From the NCBI GenBank assembly GCA_031266385.1, contig JAISBC010000033.1:1-26340 (forward strand): a DNA stretch of 26,340 bases. Direction: 5' to 3'. Below are positions 1 through 7,416 of the stretch, one piece after another (position 1 is the stretch's first letter; each line of letters starts with the position of its first letter). The translations under genes were made by a program, and so were the position numbers. The DNA is from Holosporales bacterium. GTDB taxonomy: Bacteria; Pseudomonadota; Alphaproteobacteria; RUG11792. Under the pieces are notes generated by a model. The model ran no database searches and had not been told where the DNA came from. It saw only the letters and a program-made list of their open reading frames with translations.

Positions 1-174
1 TTCATTACTATCTACGAAATAGATACCGTTGTTTACGAAGTATTCGCTTTTAAGCTTGTTACAAACCATTATAACAGGCAATGTATCAGTAATTGCAGAG
101 CTCATTTATCTTTGGCTGACAACTCTCGTTTTTTTGTATTGATTGGGCCTTATGCTGTGTCGTATCTTGGATAA
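1..174 (+). CDS. Possible 3' end of a gene truncated by the window edge
   Basis: Frame 1 is open from the first base for 57 codons to a TAA at 172-174, ending in ...FVLIGPYAVSYLG. I do not recognise the protein. It stops 13 bases before the tRNA gene on the same strand, which suits the tail of an upstream gene. An open run of this length can also occur by chance in AT-rich DNA, and no homology or codon signal settles it. No start codon or ribosome binding site is visible inside the window. Confidence 0.3.
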   Translation, partial: FITIYEIDTVVYEVFAFKLVTNHYNRQCISNCRAHLSLADNSRFFVLIGPYAVSYLG

Positions 175-187
175 TGCCCATCGAGGG

Positions 188-262
<75 letters not shown>

Positions 263-815
263 TTTTTGCATGGACACCATGTCTGGAGGCAAGGTCGACT
301 CAGAATAAACAACTAATTTAGGCAGATACAGGCCATCCGGAATCCAATACCAAGAGTTACCCAGCAAACCCCCACATACCAAGGAGGTGGCATACTCCCC
401 CTGGCCCATTAATCTCCCATACTCCAAGCAGATGAATAAAAGTTAGGAAAAGTGGTCAAGTTGACGACCGGTCCCATACTCGTGCCGCAGAACTGTGCCA
501 CCAAGCCCCAAAAAACGCCTCGATTTCCAACGTTCTTGTCAGCAAATTTGTTAAATATTTTCATAAAAATATATCCTCCCTAATAATTCTACAGCAATGC
601 TACAGTATTAAAGTTTATAACTCATTAACTTCATAAAAAAAACTCCCAGAAGAACGTATAGTAGAAGATATCATCAATCTACCAGAGATAAATCCTAGAT
701 GACTTCCTACTTTCCACTAAAAGTTCGAGATTGACATGATCGGGCGCTGTATGTTCTAATTATCCGTGTTTCTGTGCTTTTGGTTCGTTATTTCTGAGGG
801 GTTGGGTTTTCTTTA
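263..815. other. Spacer between tRNA-Thr and rpsD
   Basis: About 550 bases hold no confident gene. The only candidate is the short minus-strand ORF at 409-564, listed separately. A second minus-strand frame opens just downstream of it but runs through the antisense of the tRNA, so I do not accept it as it stands. The 150 bases before rpsD presumably hold its promoter, but I see no clear -35/-10 pair. A GAGGGG run at 797-802 is the likely ribosome binding site of rpsD. Confidence 0.5.
409..564 (-). CDS. Possible 51-residue small protein or 5' part of a frameshifted gene
   Basis: A 51-codon ORF starts with ATG at 562-564 (MKIFNKFADKNVGNRG...) and stops at 409-411. It has a GGGAGG-type ribosome binding site at 575-580, ten bases upstream, and a TAGAAT sequence further upstream that could be a -10 box. 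The product is unrecognised. Its second half is rich in Gly, Phe and Trp. Around 427 a different minus-strand frame opens and continues with similarly Gly/Trp/Tyr-rich sequence, so this could be one gene split by a frameshift. The continuation then enters the tRNA in antisense, which argues against a functional gene. Confidence 0.25.
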   Translation of the reverse strand: MKIFNKFADKNVGNRGVFWGLVAQFCGTSMGPVVNLTTFPNFYSSAWSMGD

Positions 816-1430
816 ATGTCGAAGAGGGTTAGTTCTAAGTACAAAATCGATAGAAGATTAGGAATCAATCTTTGGGGAAGGCCGAAGAGCCCGTTTGTCG
901 TAAGGAATTATGCTCCTGGAGAGCACGGGAAAAATAAATCGAAGCCGTCAGATTATTGCATACAGCTTCACGCTAAGCAGAAACTGAAAGGTTACTACGG
1001 AAACATCGGGGAGAAGCAATTCCGAAAAATTTATCAGGAGGCCGTTCGAAGAAAGGGAGATACTTCCGAAAATTTAATCGAGCTCCTCGAGCGTCGATTG
1101 GACACCGTCGTGTACCGGATGAAGCTGGCCATCACCGTCTTTGCGGCGAGGCAGCTAATCAATCACGGGCATATCGCCGTCAATGGGAAAAGAATCGATA
1201 TTCCGTCCTTTAGGCTCAAAGATGGTGATGAAATTTCCGTCATTGGGAAGATGAGGGACAATGCCAATACTCTTTTTGCCATTTCGACGAATGAGCGGAG
1301 TGTTCCGGATTATTATGAGGTCGATGGGAATGGCCTTAAGGGAAAATTCGTGAGGGCCCCGAAGTTGGCCGATGTCCCGTATCCGGTTTCAATGGAACCG
1401 AACCTAGTGATCGAATTTTATTCGAGGTAA
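816..1430 (+). CDS. rpsD: 30S ribosomal protein S4
   Basis: Primary 16S rRNA-binding protein that nucleates assembly of the 30S body and helps guard decoding accuracy. The 204-residue length is normal for bacterial S4. The N-terminal domain has the RRLGINLWGRPKSP segment typical of alphaproteobacteria. The S4 RNA-binding domain follows around residues 92-155, with the hallmark RLDTVVYRM and ARQLINHGHIAVNGK stretches. No zinc-binding cysteines are present in the N-terminus, so this is the zinc-independent form. The ATG start follows GAGGGG at 797-802 with a somewhat long spacer of about 13 bases. The next gene starts 12 bases after the stop and its ribosome binding site overlaps the rpsD stop codon, so the two are very probably co-transcribed. 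Confidence 0.98.
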   Translation: MSKRVSSKYKIDRRLGINLWGRPKSPFVVRNYAPGEHGKNKSKPSDYCIQLHAKQKLKGYYGNIGEKQFRKIYQEAVRRKGDTSENLIELLERRLDTVVYRMKLAITVFAARQLINHGHIAVNGKRIDIPSFRLKDGDEISVIGKMRDNANTLFAISTNERSVPDYYEVDGNGLKGKFVRAPKLADVPYPVSMEPNLVIEFYSR

Positions 1431-1441
1431 GGCGTATTATC

Positions 1442-2041
1442 GTGTCTTTTTTCTGCCGACTGTACGTCGTCGTGCTGTTGGTCGCGATTTCTTCCTCTGT
1501 CTACTCCAAATCCTCGGTAATCGGCAGTGTTCAGACTTTTCTGAATGGAATCAAGTCCATGACGGCCTTGCTCGTTCAGATCGATGGTAACCTCGCCAAA
1601 ACTGCAGAATTTTATCTGCTGAGGACAAATGGAGGTCAGTTGATATGTGTGAAGTATATTTCTGGCTCTTATCAGAGTATACTCGTTCACAATGGTGTCG
1701 CTAGTATCTTCGATAATAAAACGAAGAAGAAGTACGATTTTCAAATATCTCAGACTCCAATCTTTTCGGTATTAAGCGGTAAATTGGATCTTACGAAGGA
1801 AAAGTACGAAATTTTAGAGGATTCCAGAGAACTACTTAGAATAAAGGTGATCGGATCATCGGTATTTGGAGGAGTCGATGTTACTCTCGTTTTCTCGAAA
1901 TACGAAGAAACCGGGAATATCCAGAAACTGGTAGCTTGGATCATCGACGATGGAACATCTGAAATACTAGTCAGTCTCGATCCAGATTCGATACGTCTCA
2001 ATTGTGAGATTCAAGAAACCGTTTTTACTCCTCCATTTTGA
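1442..2041 (+). CDS. LolA-like outer-membrane lipoprotein carrier family protein, exported
   Basis: A 199-residue protein with a Sec signal peptide (about residues 1-22, ending near VYS). The mature part looks like a beta-rich LolA/LolB-type fold. It has an early strand series with a VQIDGNLAKTAEFYLLR segment, a central DG-free 'VHNGVASIFDNKTKKKYDF' segment equivalent to the LolA 'SDGktlwlYd' region, and a following TPIFSVLSG segment matching the conserved 'tP..LLs'. LolA shuttles lipoproteins across the periplasm from LolCDE to the outer membrane; that role here is inferred from weak similarity. The start is GTG, supported by GAGGTAAGG at 1424-1432 lying across the rpsD stop. It is probably the second gene of an rpsD operon. 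Confidence 0.65.
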   Translation: MSFFCRLYVVVLLVAISSSVYSKSSVIGSVQTFLNGIKSMTALLVQIDGNLAKTAEFYLLRTNGGQLICVKYISGSYQSILVHNGVASIFDNKTKKKYDFQISQTPIFSVLSGKLDLTKEKYEILEDSRELLRIKVIGSSVFGGVDVTLVFSKYEETGNIQKLVAWIIDDGTSEILVSLDPDSIRLNCEIQETVFTPPF

Positions 2042-2125
2042 TAGATTCTGTTAGGTTTTAGACCTCAAAAATCTTACTAACCTCGGTTTAGCAAAGTGAG
2101 AAAAAGCTTAGAAAGGCAGTAGAAT

Positions 2126-2148
2126 TTATATGATTATGCTTCATATAA
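2126..2148. repeat. Perfect AT-rich inverted repeat downstream of the LolA-like gene
   Basis: TTATATGA at 2126-2133 and TCATATAA at 2141-2148 are exact reverse complements around a 7-base loop. It lies about 85 bases after the LolA-like stop codon. It could be a weak transcript 3' hairpin or a protein-binding site. The lack of GC pairs and of a T-run makes an intrinsic terminator unlikely. Confidence 0.4.
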
Positions 2149-2399
2149 GTAGTTACAAAATATTTAAAGAGTTTTACACAAAGTATATTTTGGATATATA
2201 CTATGACTCGATTTTCTTGACAGCCAAGTGTTTTTTAATATAGTAGAAAATTATGCACTCAGCTGACCATATTCCCAAAATTTCTCCGCACATAAGCCTC
2301 GTACATCACGATTTAATGGTGTCTGAATACCAAATTTGAATTAACTTTTGCAGGAGCTCTATTATTCGCGTTAGTAAATAATTCGTTAAATTTCATCTA

Positions 2400-2449
2400 A
2401 TTAACTTTTTATTAAGAAATTATTAAAAACAAATTGATATATTTCTAAT
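2400..2449 (+). promoter_or_regulatory. Triple 11-bp TTAA direct repeat with a spaced -10 box
   Basis: TTAA occurs at 2401, 2412 and 2423, exactly 11 bp apart, as consecutive 11-mers each beginning ATTAA. The last copy forms TATTAA (2421-2426), and after exactly 17 bp comes TCTAAT (2444-2449), a five-of-six match to TATAAT. The repeat thus occupies the -35 position, as in promoters activated by OmpR/PhoB/PmrA-family response regulators. The promoter faces the exported LRR/RG-repeat gene starting at 2523. The same arrangement is found on the minus strand before the gene starting at 20712, and a related one before 8930. An alternative conventional -35, TTGATA at 2434-2439, is also present, so which promoter is used is uncertain. 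Confidence 0.5.
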
Positions 2450-2522
2450 TAATGAATTAATAATTTTTTAATCTTTAATGAATAAACTACCGTCATAAAT
2501 CCATGTTTTAGTACTTGGAGAT

Positions 2523-4085
2523 ATGAGTTTTTTCTGTATTGATAAAATTGGGCGCAAGTTTTTATTTGTTATGGCTTGTATCTGCCTTTGTTGTTATTCA
2601 AATGGAAACGATATTCCTAGCGTTTTGAGTCAGCTTGATACTGGTGGATCATCTCCTGTAGATCAGAATTTAGGTGATCCAGTCCCGAGTCCAAATGATG
2701 GTTCCTTAGCACCAAATGCTTTGACGATGCCAGAGGTGGACGGGCCTGCAGCTCTTCTTTCGGGGGCGCCAATCGAGGACCAGACGGCTATGATTCAACC
2801 TCATCCCACTGACGATCCAGTATCTGGGCTTTATGGTGAGACTTGCGCTGCTCGGCTTGCAATTGCGCTAGCATTATCCAACAATATGATTGATTTATCC
2901 GGGGCAAAGGATGTTGTCGCAAACGGTGATAATGTTCTTAGGCAGTTTTATCAATTATTGACCAGCACCTCATCTTTCGGGACTCATTCTGGCAATATTT
3001 ATATAGATCTTTCTCAGACGGGGGCGACTTCTCTCCTCATTGCCAGCTGGTCTAAGGTTTTCAGCGACGATGGAAAGGTAGTGATCTGGAATGTTTCCTA
3101 CAACGATTCGATCGGCGATGAAGTGGTGGATGCCGTCGTTTTGCACAAGACTTATCACCTCAACCTTGCCCACACTGCCGTTACAGATGCTGGGATCGCG
3201 AAAATGGTGAATTTAATTAAGATTAATGGCATCGGAGACCTGAGGAGCATAAATCTGGAGGGGTGCAATGTTACCCCGAGCGGTGCCGCAACCTTGAGGA
3301 CAGCCATGAGGGAAGCAGCGGCTGCGGCCGAATCTCAGGATGGGCAGAAACGCCCATTGTTGGGAGATAGCGGCGTCCATTTTAATGCTAGGCATGGAGC
3401 ACGAGGGTCGCTTCATCGAGGAAGTCCTCGAGGCGGTCTCCAACCTGGGATGGTCCCAGCAGGAACAGTTGCAGATCCATTGATTCCTGCAGATTTGTTG
3501 CCCACGAATGCCGGGCAAGGCCGAGGTTTTTCTCGTCAGGGGAGGATTCAAGGTGGCCTACAGCCTGTGGTCATCCCAGAAGGAACAGATGCAGATTCAT
3601 CGATTCCTGCAGATTTGTTGCCCACGAATGCCGGGCAAGGCCGAGGTTTTTCTCGTCAGGGGAGGATTCAAGGTGGTCTCCAACCTGGAGTGATCCCAGC
3701 AGGAACAGATGCAGATCCATTGATGCCTGAAGGGTTATTGTCCACCAATGCCGGGCAAGGCCGAGGTTTTTCCCGTCAGGGGAGGATTCAAGGTGGTCTC
3801 CAACCTGGGATGATGCCAGCAGAAACAGTGGCAGATCCAGAGATTGATGCATTGCTAGCGGAAGCTGTGGGCCAGGTCGCCAGCGGAACCCCAGATGGTC
3901 AGACTGGTGCCGCCCCAGGATTTGGCAGACAATCCCGTGGAGGATTCGCCAACCATGGGATGCCGTCCGTCGGTGGCTACCCATCATCCGGTCGGTTTAC
4001 ACGTGGTGGTCAGGGAATCAAGGAAGGACCAGAATCCCAAGATGATGATGTTGATGCCCTAATTCAGTCTTTAGCAAACAACTAA
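2523..4085 (+). CDS. Exported leucine-rich-repeat protein with RG-rich tandem repeats
   Basis: A 520-residue protein with an N-terminal signal peptide (basic/hydrophobic residues 8-26, 'KIGRKFLFVMACICLCC'), a Pro/Asp-rich linker (30-100), and a leucine-rich-repeat-like region (about 157-263). The LRR region shows RNase-inhibitor-type strands such as 'HLNLAHTAVTDAGIAKMV' and 'LRSINLEGCNVTPSGAATL'. Residues 304-424 are three copies of a 40-residue repeat (core NAGQGRGFSRQGRIQGGLQP) and a partial fourth. A disordered RG/G-rich tail ends in an acidic DDDVDAL motif. Bacterial LRR proteins often bind host proteins and RGG-like segments often bind RNA, so a host-directed role is possible but inferred. 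The ATG has GGAG only 2 bases upstream, an unusually short spacing. Base composition is more GC-rich than the flanking DNA. Confidence 0.8.
   Translation: MSFFCIDKIGRKFLFVMACICLCCYSNGNDIPSVLSQLDTGGSSPVDQNLGDPVPSPNDGSLAPNALTMPEVDGPAALLSGAPIEDQTAMIQPHPTDDPVSGLYGETCAARLAIALALSNNMIDLSGAKDVVANGDNVLRQFYQLLTSTSSFGTHSGNIYIDLSQTGATSLLIASWSKVFSDDGKVVIWNVSYNDSIGDEVVDAVVLHKTYHLNLAHTAVTDAGIAKMVNLIKINGIGDLRSINLEGCNVTPSGAATLRTAMREAAAAAESQDGQKRPLLGDSGVHFNARHGARGSLHRGSPRGGLQPGMVPAGTVADPLIPADLLPTNAGQGRGFSRQGRIQGGLQPVVIPEGTDADSSIPADLLPTNAGQGRGFSRQGRIQGGLQPGVIPAGTDADPLMPEGLLSTNAGQGRGFSRQGRIQGGLQPGMMPAETVADPEIDALLAEAVGQVASGTPDGQTGAAPGFGRQSRGGFANHGMPSVGGYPSSGRFTRGGQGIKEGPESQDDDVDALIQSLANN
3432..3842 (+). repeat. 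120-bp tandem repeat array inside the LRR/RG-repeat gene
   Basis: Units begin at 3432, 3552 and 3672, with a partial unit at 3792, an exact 120-bp period (40 codons). The last 70 or so bases of units 1 and 2 (from the GATTCCTGCAGATTT segment onward) are identical at the DNA level, including synonymous positions. This points to recent duplication or ongoing homogenisation. Copy number could vary between strains by recombination without disturbing the frame. Confidence 0.93.
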
Positions 4086-4245
4086 GACAAAAGTTTCAAC
4101 GAATTATGAGACACAGATAGATGAAATATCCTCACTCAGCTTCAGCCATCCATCATACTCAGCAACATCTCACCACAGCTTGAGCATTCATTTTATACTA
4201 AAAACCACTTATCACCCAAGTAATCAATTTCTTAGTTCATCTCTG

Positions 4246-6240
4246 CTAACGTATCATCCTAAGCGCATTCCTGATTTGTTGTGCATTAGGACAATCTCTC
4301 TTTCCCTTGCTAAATTGAATAATTTCTCGCAGTAAAGGTTTGAGGTTCGGATGAACTGAAGTAAGCCTAGGTCCTCTTCGGAGCAAAAATACAAGCAACC
4401 TGGAGTACATAGATACAGAATCCACTGACTGAATGGGCGAAACTTCACGGCATCTCACGGCATCACTTATTATTTTTACCAATGTGTTAGGATCAACAAT
4501 TATCTGAGGATTTTTATTAGTAATGGCAAAATCGAGCAAACTTACCAGTGAGTAATGTGCCTCACTAAGCATCAGATCGCTCACCTTGAACCCGCCTATT
4601 CTTTTCTCTTTCAGGTTCTGGCGATTAGGATTAACTCCAGTACAAACGTCATGAAATGCGACGATAGCATTCGTAAAAGCATCAGATTTAACCTTTCTCC
4701 AGTTGACAAGATTCAATTTGTCCATGATATCATCGTGAAGATTATCCCGAGCTATCAAAGTGTAACGAAGATCGAGTGGGGCCCTGACTCCGAAGTCACC
4801 GGGATCTGAGTTTTGCGCAACGAAATGGCTAGGCGTTGCATCTGTCATTCCAGACCACTTATAGCGCTGAAATAGCCTAAATGTCTTCACGAACTCGGAC
4901 TTGGGATTATCCCCTGCACACTGTTCAATAGCTGTAACTATTTCCTCAGCAGACGGCACATTTTTATCATCAGGATTTGTCACCCGGACACACCTCATCG
5001 AAAGATCGTACAAAACACCTAAAATTGGATGCGCACCTGGACCATGACAATAGTTATGTAATTCTCTGTCTGCCATGACGGTGGGTAAATCACGGCACGT
5101 TACCATTCTAGAGCTCAACAACGACAAAATAATTAATCCAAAACCAAACATATCCAATTGCGGTGTTAGCTTAACTGCTCCAGGATCCTGGCTATAATAC
5201 AAGTATATTGGATAATGTATTACATGCCTCCCTGCGATGTTTATCTGTTTCCTGAAAGTCCCTATTCGGTTCATCATTCCATAATCCAGGAGTGACGGGA
5301 ATCTTAATAAATTGAGCATGACGTTGTCAACTTTCAGGTCACCATGCACTAAATCCAGTCTAAATAGATGTAGCAGAGCGATGGCAAGACCGTAAGCAAT
5401 AACACCAACATCAGTTTCTGATACTTGGCGACCGACCTTTTGTTTTCTATGTACAAAATCAAAGATAGTTTCTCCATGAATGAATTCAGACAACACCATT
5501 ACATCACCAGATTCGTCGTTTTTGTGTATGACATCGCCAGGTTGAGGGAAGACCATTGGGGTCCGTCCTTTGACTGCCTCGAAGATATCCTGGTTCAATC
5601 TCGCCTCTGCAATTAACATCCTTTTGCCTATTGGATTTTTGGCTGTCTTCAACGCGCCCACCAATGGAAGTCCATTGGTAGCTCTAAATTTTATCCCAGA
5701 GACAATTCCGTACGATCCTTCTCCAAGTTTCCTCTCACTCAAAGGAGTGATACCAGACTTGCTATCCACCAATTTCGACAACTGGGGCCCAAAGGCGTTT
5801 GTTTTTGGAATGACCACCCTTGGAACGCTTGGCGACGCCACTACAGGTGGACCTGGTTTTACTAATCCATTTGGCATTCTCGGATTTTGAACTACTACTG
5901 CTGCAGGAGTCGGTCTTGGAGCCTGTTGAACTACTTCCGCTGCAGGAGGTCGTCTCCTAGGATTTGGAACTACTACTGCTGCAGGAGCCGGTCTTGGATA
6001 CCTGAGCCCAGGAAACGCTGGAGGAGCCCGTCGTTGAATCCTTGAAACTATGGGTAGATGAGGCTTTGGTTGCAACAAAGTTGGTCCTCCTTGCTTTTGC
6101 CTCCCCCTTCTGTGGACGGGATAATCCGGTCCAAAGTCCTCCAACGCCGGTACAGATCTGGCCTCATACGGCACAAATACAAGCGCGCAAACTAAAATCA
6201 ACCTACGACGCAACGATAGCCGACCCAACACGATTTGCAT
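4246..6240 (-). CDS. Exported protein kinase (Ser/Thr-type fold) with Pro-rich N-terminal linker
   Basis: A 664-residue protein. A signal peptide (residues 1-28, cleavage near EARS) is followed by a Pro/Arg-rich linker (40-145) with imprecise PAAVVV(P/Q)NPR repeats, then a protein-kinase domain at about 165-430. Catalytic signatures are all visible: glycine loop LGEGSYGIV (172-180), ATP lysine K198 in ALKTAK, a helix-C glutamate near E212, catalytic loop HGDLKVDN (H299-N306), metal-binding D319 in LLDYG (DYG in place of DFG), and the helix-F aspartate in LDMFGFG (D363). HGD replaces the usual HRD, as in some non-RD kinases. The C-terminal 220 residues are helical and unrecognised. A kinase carrying a Sec signal suggests it acts outside the cytoplasm, plausibly on host targets. 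I see no good ribosome binding site before the ATG and no TTAA box upstream. Confidence 0.85.
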   Translation of the reverse strand: MQIVLGRLSLRRRLILVCALVFVPYEARSVPALEDFGPDYPVHRRGRQKQGGPTLLQPKPHLPIVSRIQRRAPPAFPGLRYPRPAPAAVVVPNPRRRPPAAEVVQQAPRPTPAAVVVQNPRMPNGLVKPGPPVVASPSVPRVVIPKTNAFGPQLSKLVDSKSGITPLSERKLGEGSYGIVSGIKFRATNGLPLVGALKTAKNPIGKRMLIAEARLNQDIFEAVKGRTPMVFPQPGDVIHKNDESGDVMVLSEFIHGETIFDFVHRKQKVGRQVSETDVGVIAYGLAIALLHLFRLDLVHGDLKVDNVMLNLLRFPSLLDYGMMNRIGTFRKQINIAGRHVIHYPIYLYYSQDPGAVKLTPQLDMFGFGLIILSLLSSRMVTCRDLPTVMADRELHNYCHGPGAHPILGVLYDLSMRCVRVTNPDDKNVPSAEEIVTAIEQCAGDNPKSEFVKTFRLFQRYKWSGMTDATPSHFVAQNSDPGDFGVRAPLDLRYTLIARDNLHDDIMDKLNLVNWRKVKSDAFTNAIVAFHDVCTGVNPNRQNLKEKRIGGFKVSDLMLSEAHYSLVSLLDFAITNKNPQIIVDPNTLVKIISDAVRCREVSPIQSVDSVSMYSRLLVFLLRRGPRLTSVHPNLKPLLREIIQFSKGKRDCPNAQQIRNALRMIR

Positions 6241-6460
6241 TATTCATTCGTTCAATACTATCATTCCTTTACTCTCACACATATCTCTTCCAAATGCAAT
6301 CAATTTGATGACTTCGACATGTTTGCTAGGACTACTGCTTGACATTCCAGGCTACTTTAGCCCTCCCCCTTTACTATACACTCCGCTTCTGTGCTCCGTG
6401 TCTCCTACCAAAAACTCTGATTCTGAAGGTTTGGAAAGAGGTCTTTTCCATTCCTTCACC

Positions 6461-6970
6461 TTACGGGACTGTAGAGGAGAAAAATCCCAGGCAAATGGCG
6501 ATGGCTAAGGCATCCGTCGCATCTGTAGGAAAAGTTACTGCAAAATCTTCTTTATTAGCCTGATCAAGCCTCAAAATTTTCCAAACCATACTGGATACGA
6601 GTCTCTTTTCGGCATGACCATTTCCAGTCACACTTTTCTTGATCTCATTTGGTTTGAACTCTGAGATTCTCAACCCGGAAATGGCTAGGGCAAGATACGC
6701 TGCGGTCCTTGCCATCACCAGCCTCTCAGTGGACTTAGGATTCGAATTCAAGAAAACTTCTTCAATAGCGGCGATAATTGGTTGGTAATGGTGAATCAAC
6801 CTCTGGATCCCAGTAAAAATGGATACGAGGCGATCTCCAAGACTAGCATTGGCGCTAGATCGTAAAACCCCGCAATCAACATAAGTTAAATCGTGACCGA
6901 TTATCCTAATAACTCCCCATCCCGTTTTAACTAGACCAGGATCTATCCCGAGAATTACACGCCCTGCCAC
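6461..6970 (-). CDS. ruvC: Holliday junction resolvase RuvC
   Basis: Endonuclease that cuts Holliday junctions symmetrically during recombinational repair, working with the RuvAB branch-migration motor. At 169 residues the length is normal. Catalytic acidic residues are visible: D10 in GIDPGL, the glutamate pair in AAIEEVF (about 69-70), and the two aspartates of PTDATDALAIA near the C-terminus. The VTGNGHAEKRLV DNA-binding loop is also typical. The histidine that commonly follows 'AIC' is leucine here. The GTG start at 6970 places the first catalytic Asp at the usual distance from the N-terminus. The ribosome binding site is weak (GGCGG), and a strong AAGGAG lies further upstream at about 7006. 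No ruvA or ruvB is adjacent. Confidence 0.95.
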   Translation of the reverse strand: MAGRVILGIDPGLVKTGWGVIRIIGHDLTYVDCGVLRSSANASLGDRLVSIFTGIQRLIHHYQPIIAAIEEVFLNSNPKSTERLVMARTAAYLALAISGLRISEFKPNEIKKSVTGNGHAEKRLVSSMVWKILRLDQANKEDFAVTFPTDATDALAIAICLGFFSSTVP

Positions 6971-7149
6971 ACCACAACCGCCTTTATTGTTCAGTTCAGT
7001 ATCTCCTTCCTACAAGATTCCGGCTCTTAAGTTGCCTCGGGCCCTGCAACAAGAAATAAAAGCACTAGCACCGTTGATATAATACATCAAAACTCTGTTA
7101 CATAGAAAAAATCGTGAGGTAGCCTTGCCGTCTTTGCCCAAGCTGATGA

Positions 7150-7416
7150 TTATAGAGAAAATTTACTGAGGAGGGATACTAGAGTAAAAACTGTGGATGC
7201 CTCGATGACTATGAAAATCGCGATTTTGGTTCCGTGTTCAGATGTATATACGAATCCATGATCTGAGATCTGATTCTGGATTCCGCATTCATAGCGATTT
7301 AAGCCTCTTGTGTCGGTTGGTCTAGCCCTCCCCAAAAACCTGGCAAGGAAAATGGCGGCCAAAGACATCGATCCAGAAATCAAGATGACGGCTCCACTCT
7401 CCAGCAAATCGGTCAC
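7150..7416 (-). CDS. Short NuoA/ND3-like membrane protein coupled to ftsZ
   Basis: An 88-residue protein with two predicted membrane helices (about residues 9-28 and 66-86). Between them lies RGLNRYECGI, resembling the KxxxYECGF loop of complex I subunit NuoA (ND3). The following 'AIFIVIEASTVF' resembles the NuoA FiiFDvE helix, keeping a membrane glutamate. NuoA normally has about 120 residues and three helices, so the third helix is missing here. The GTG start overlaps the ftsZ stop as GTGA (7413-7416), with GGAG six bases upstream inside the end of ftsZ, so translation is probably coupled. It may be a remnant or a repurposed NuoA relative. No other nuo genes are in the window, and the homology is suggestive rather than secure. 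Confidence 0.6.
   Translation of the reverse strand: MTDLLESGAVILISGSMSLAAIFLARFLGRARPTDTRGLNRYECGIQNQISDHGFVYTSEHGTKIAIFIVIEASTVFTLVSLLSKFSL

Larger units (their letters stand above)
2042..2522. other. AT-rich intergenic and regulatory region upstream of the LRR/RG-repeat gene
   Basis: About 480 bases, very AT-rich in the last 150. It contains a perfect 8-bp inverted repeat (2126-2148) and the triple TTAA element with a -10 box (2400-2449), both listed separately. A 37-codon ORF lies around 2131-2245 but has no ribosome binding site and I do not call it. I see no GC-rich terminator after the LolA-like gene. Confidence 0.6.

Noticed and set aside
2131..2245. 37-codon plus-strand ORF in the AT-rich spacer
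   Set aside because: No ribosome binding site, starts inside an inverted repeat, and has a composition expected from random AT-rich DNA.
3432..3842. Regularly spaced repeats considered as a CRISPR array
   Set aside because: The 120-bp and 132-bp units are contiguous in-frame protein repeats without unique spacers, and no cas genes are present.
3213..3987. Minus-strand ORFs opposite the LRR/RG-repeat gene
   Set aside because: They are shadows created by the biased codons of the 120-bp repeats; the plus-strand frame has the signal peptide and a coherent repeat structure.
6305..6563. Overlapping plus-strand ORFs between the kinase gene and ruvC
   Set aside because: They run into the antisense of ruvC, overlap each other and have no recognisable product.
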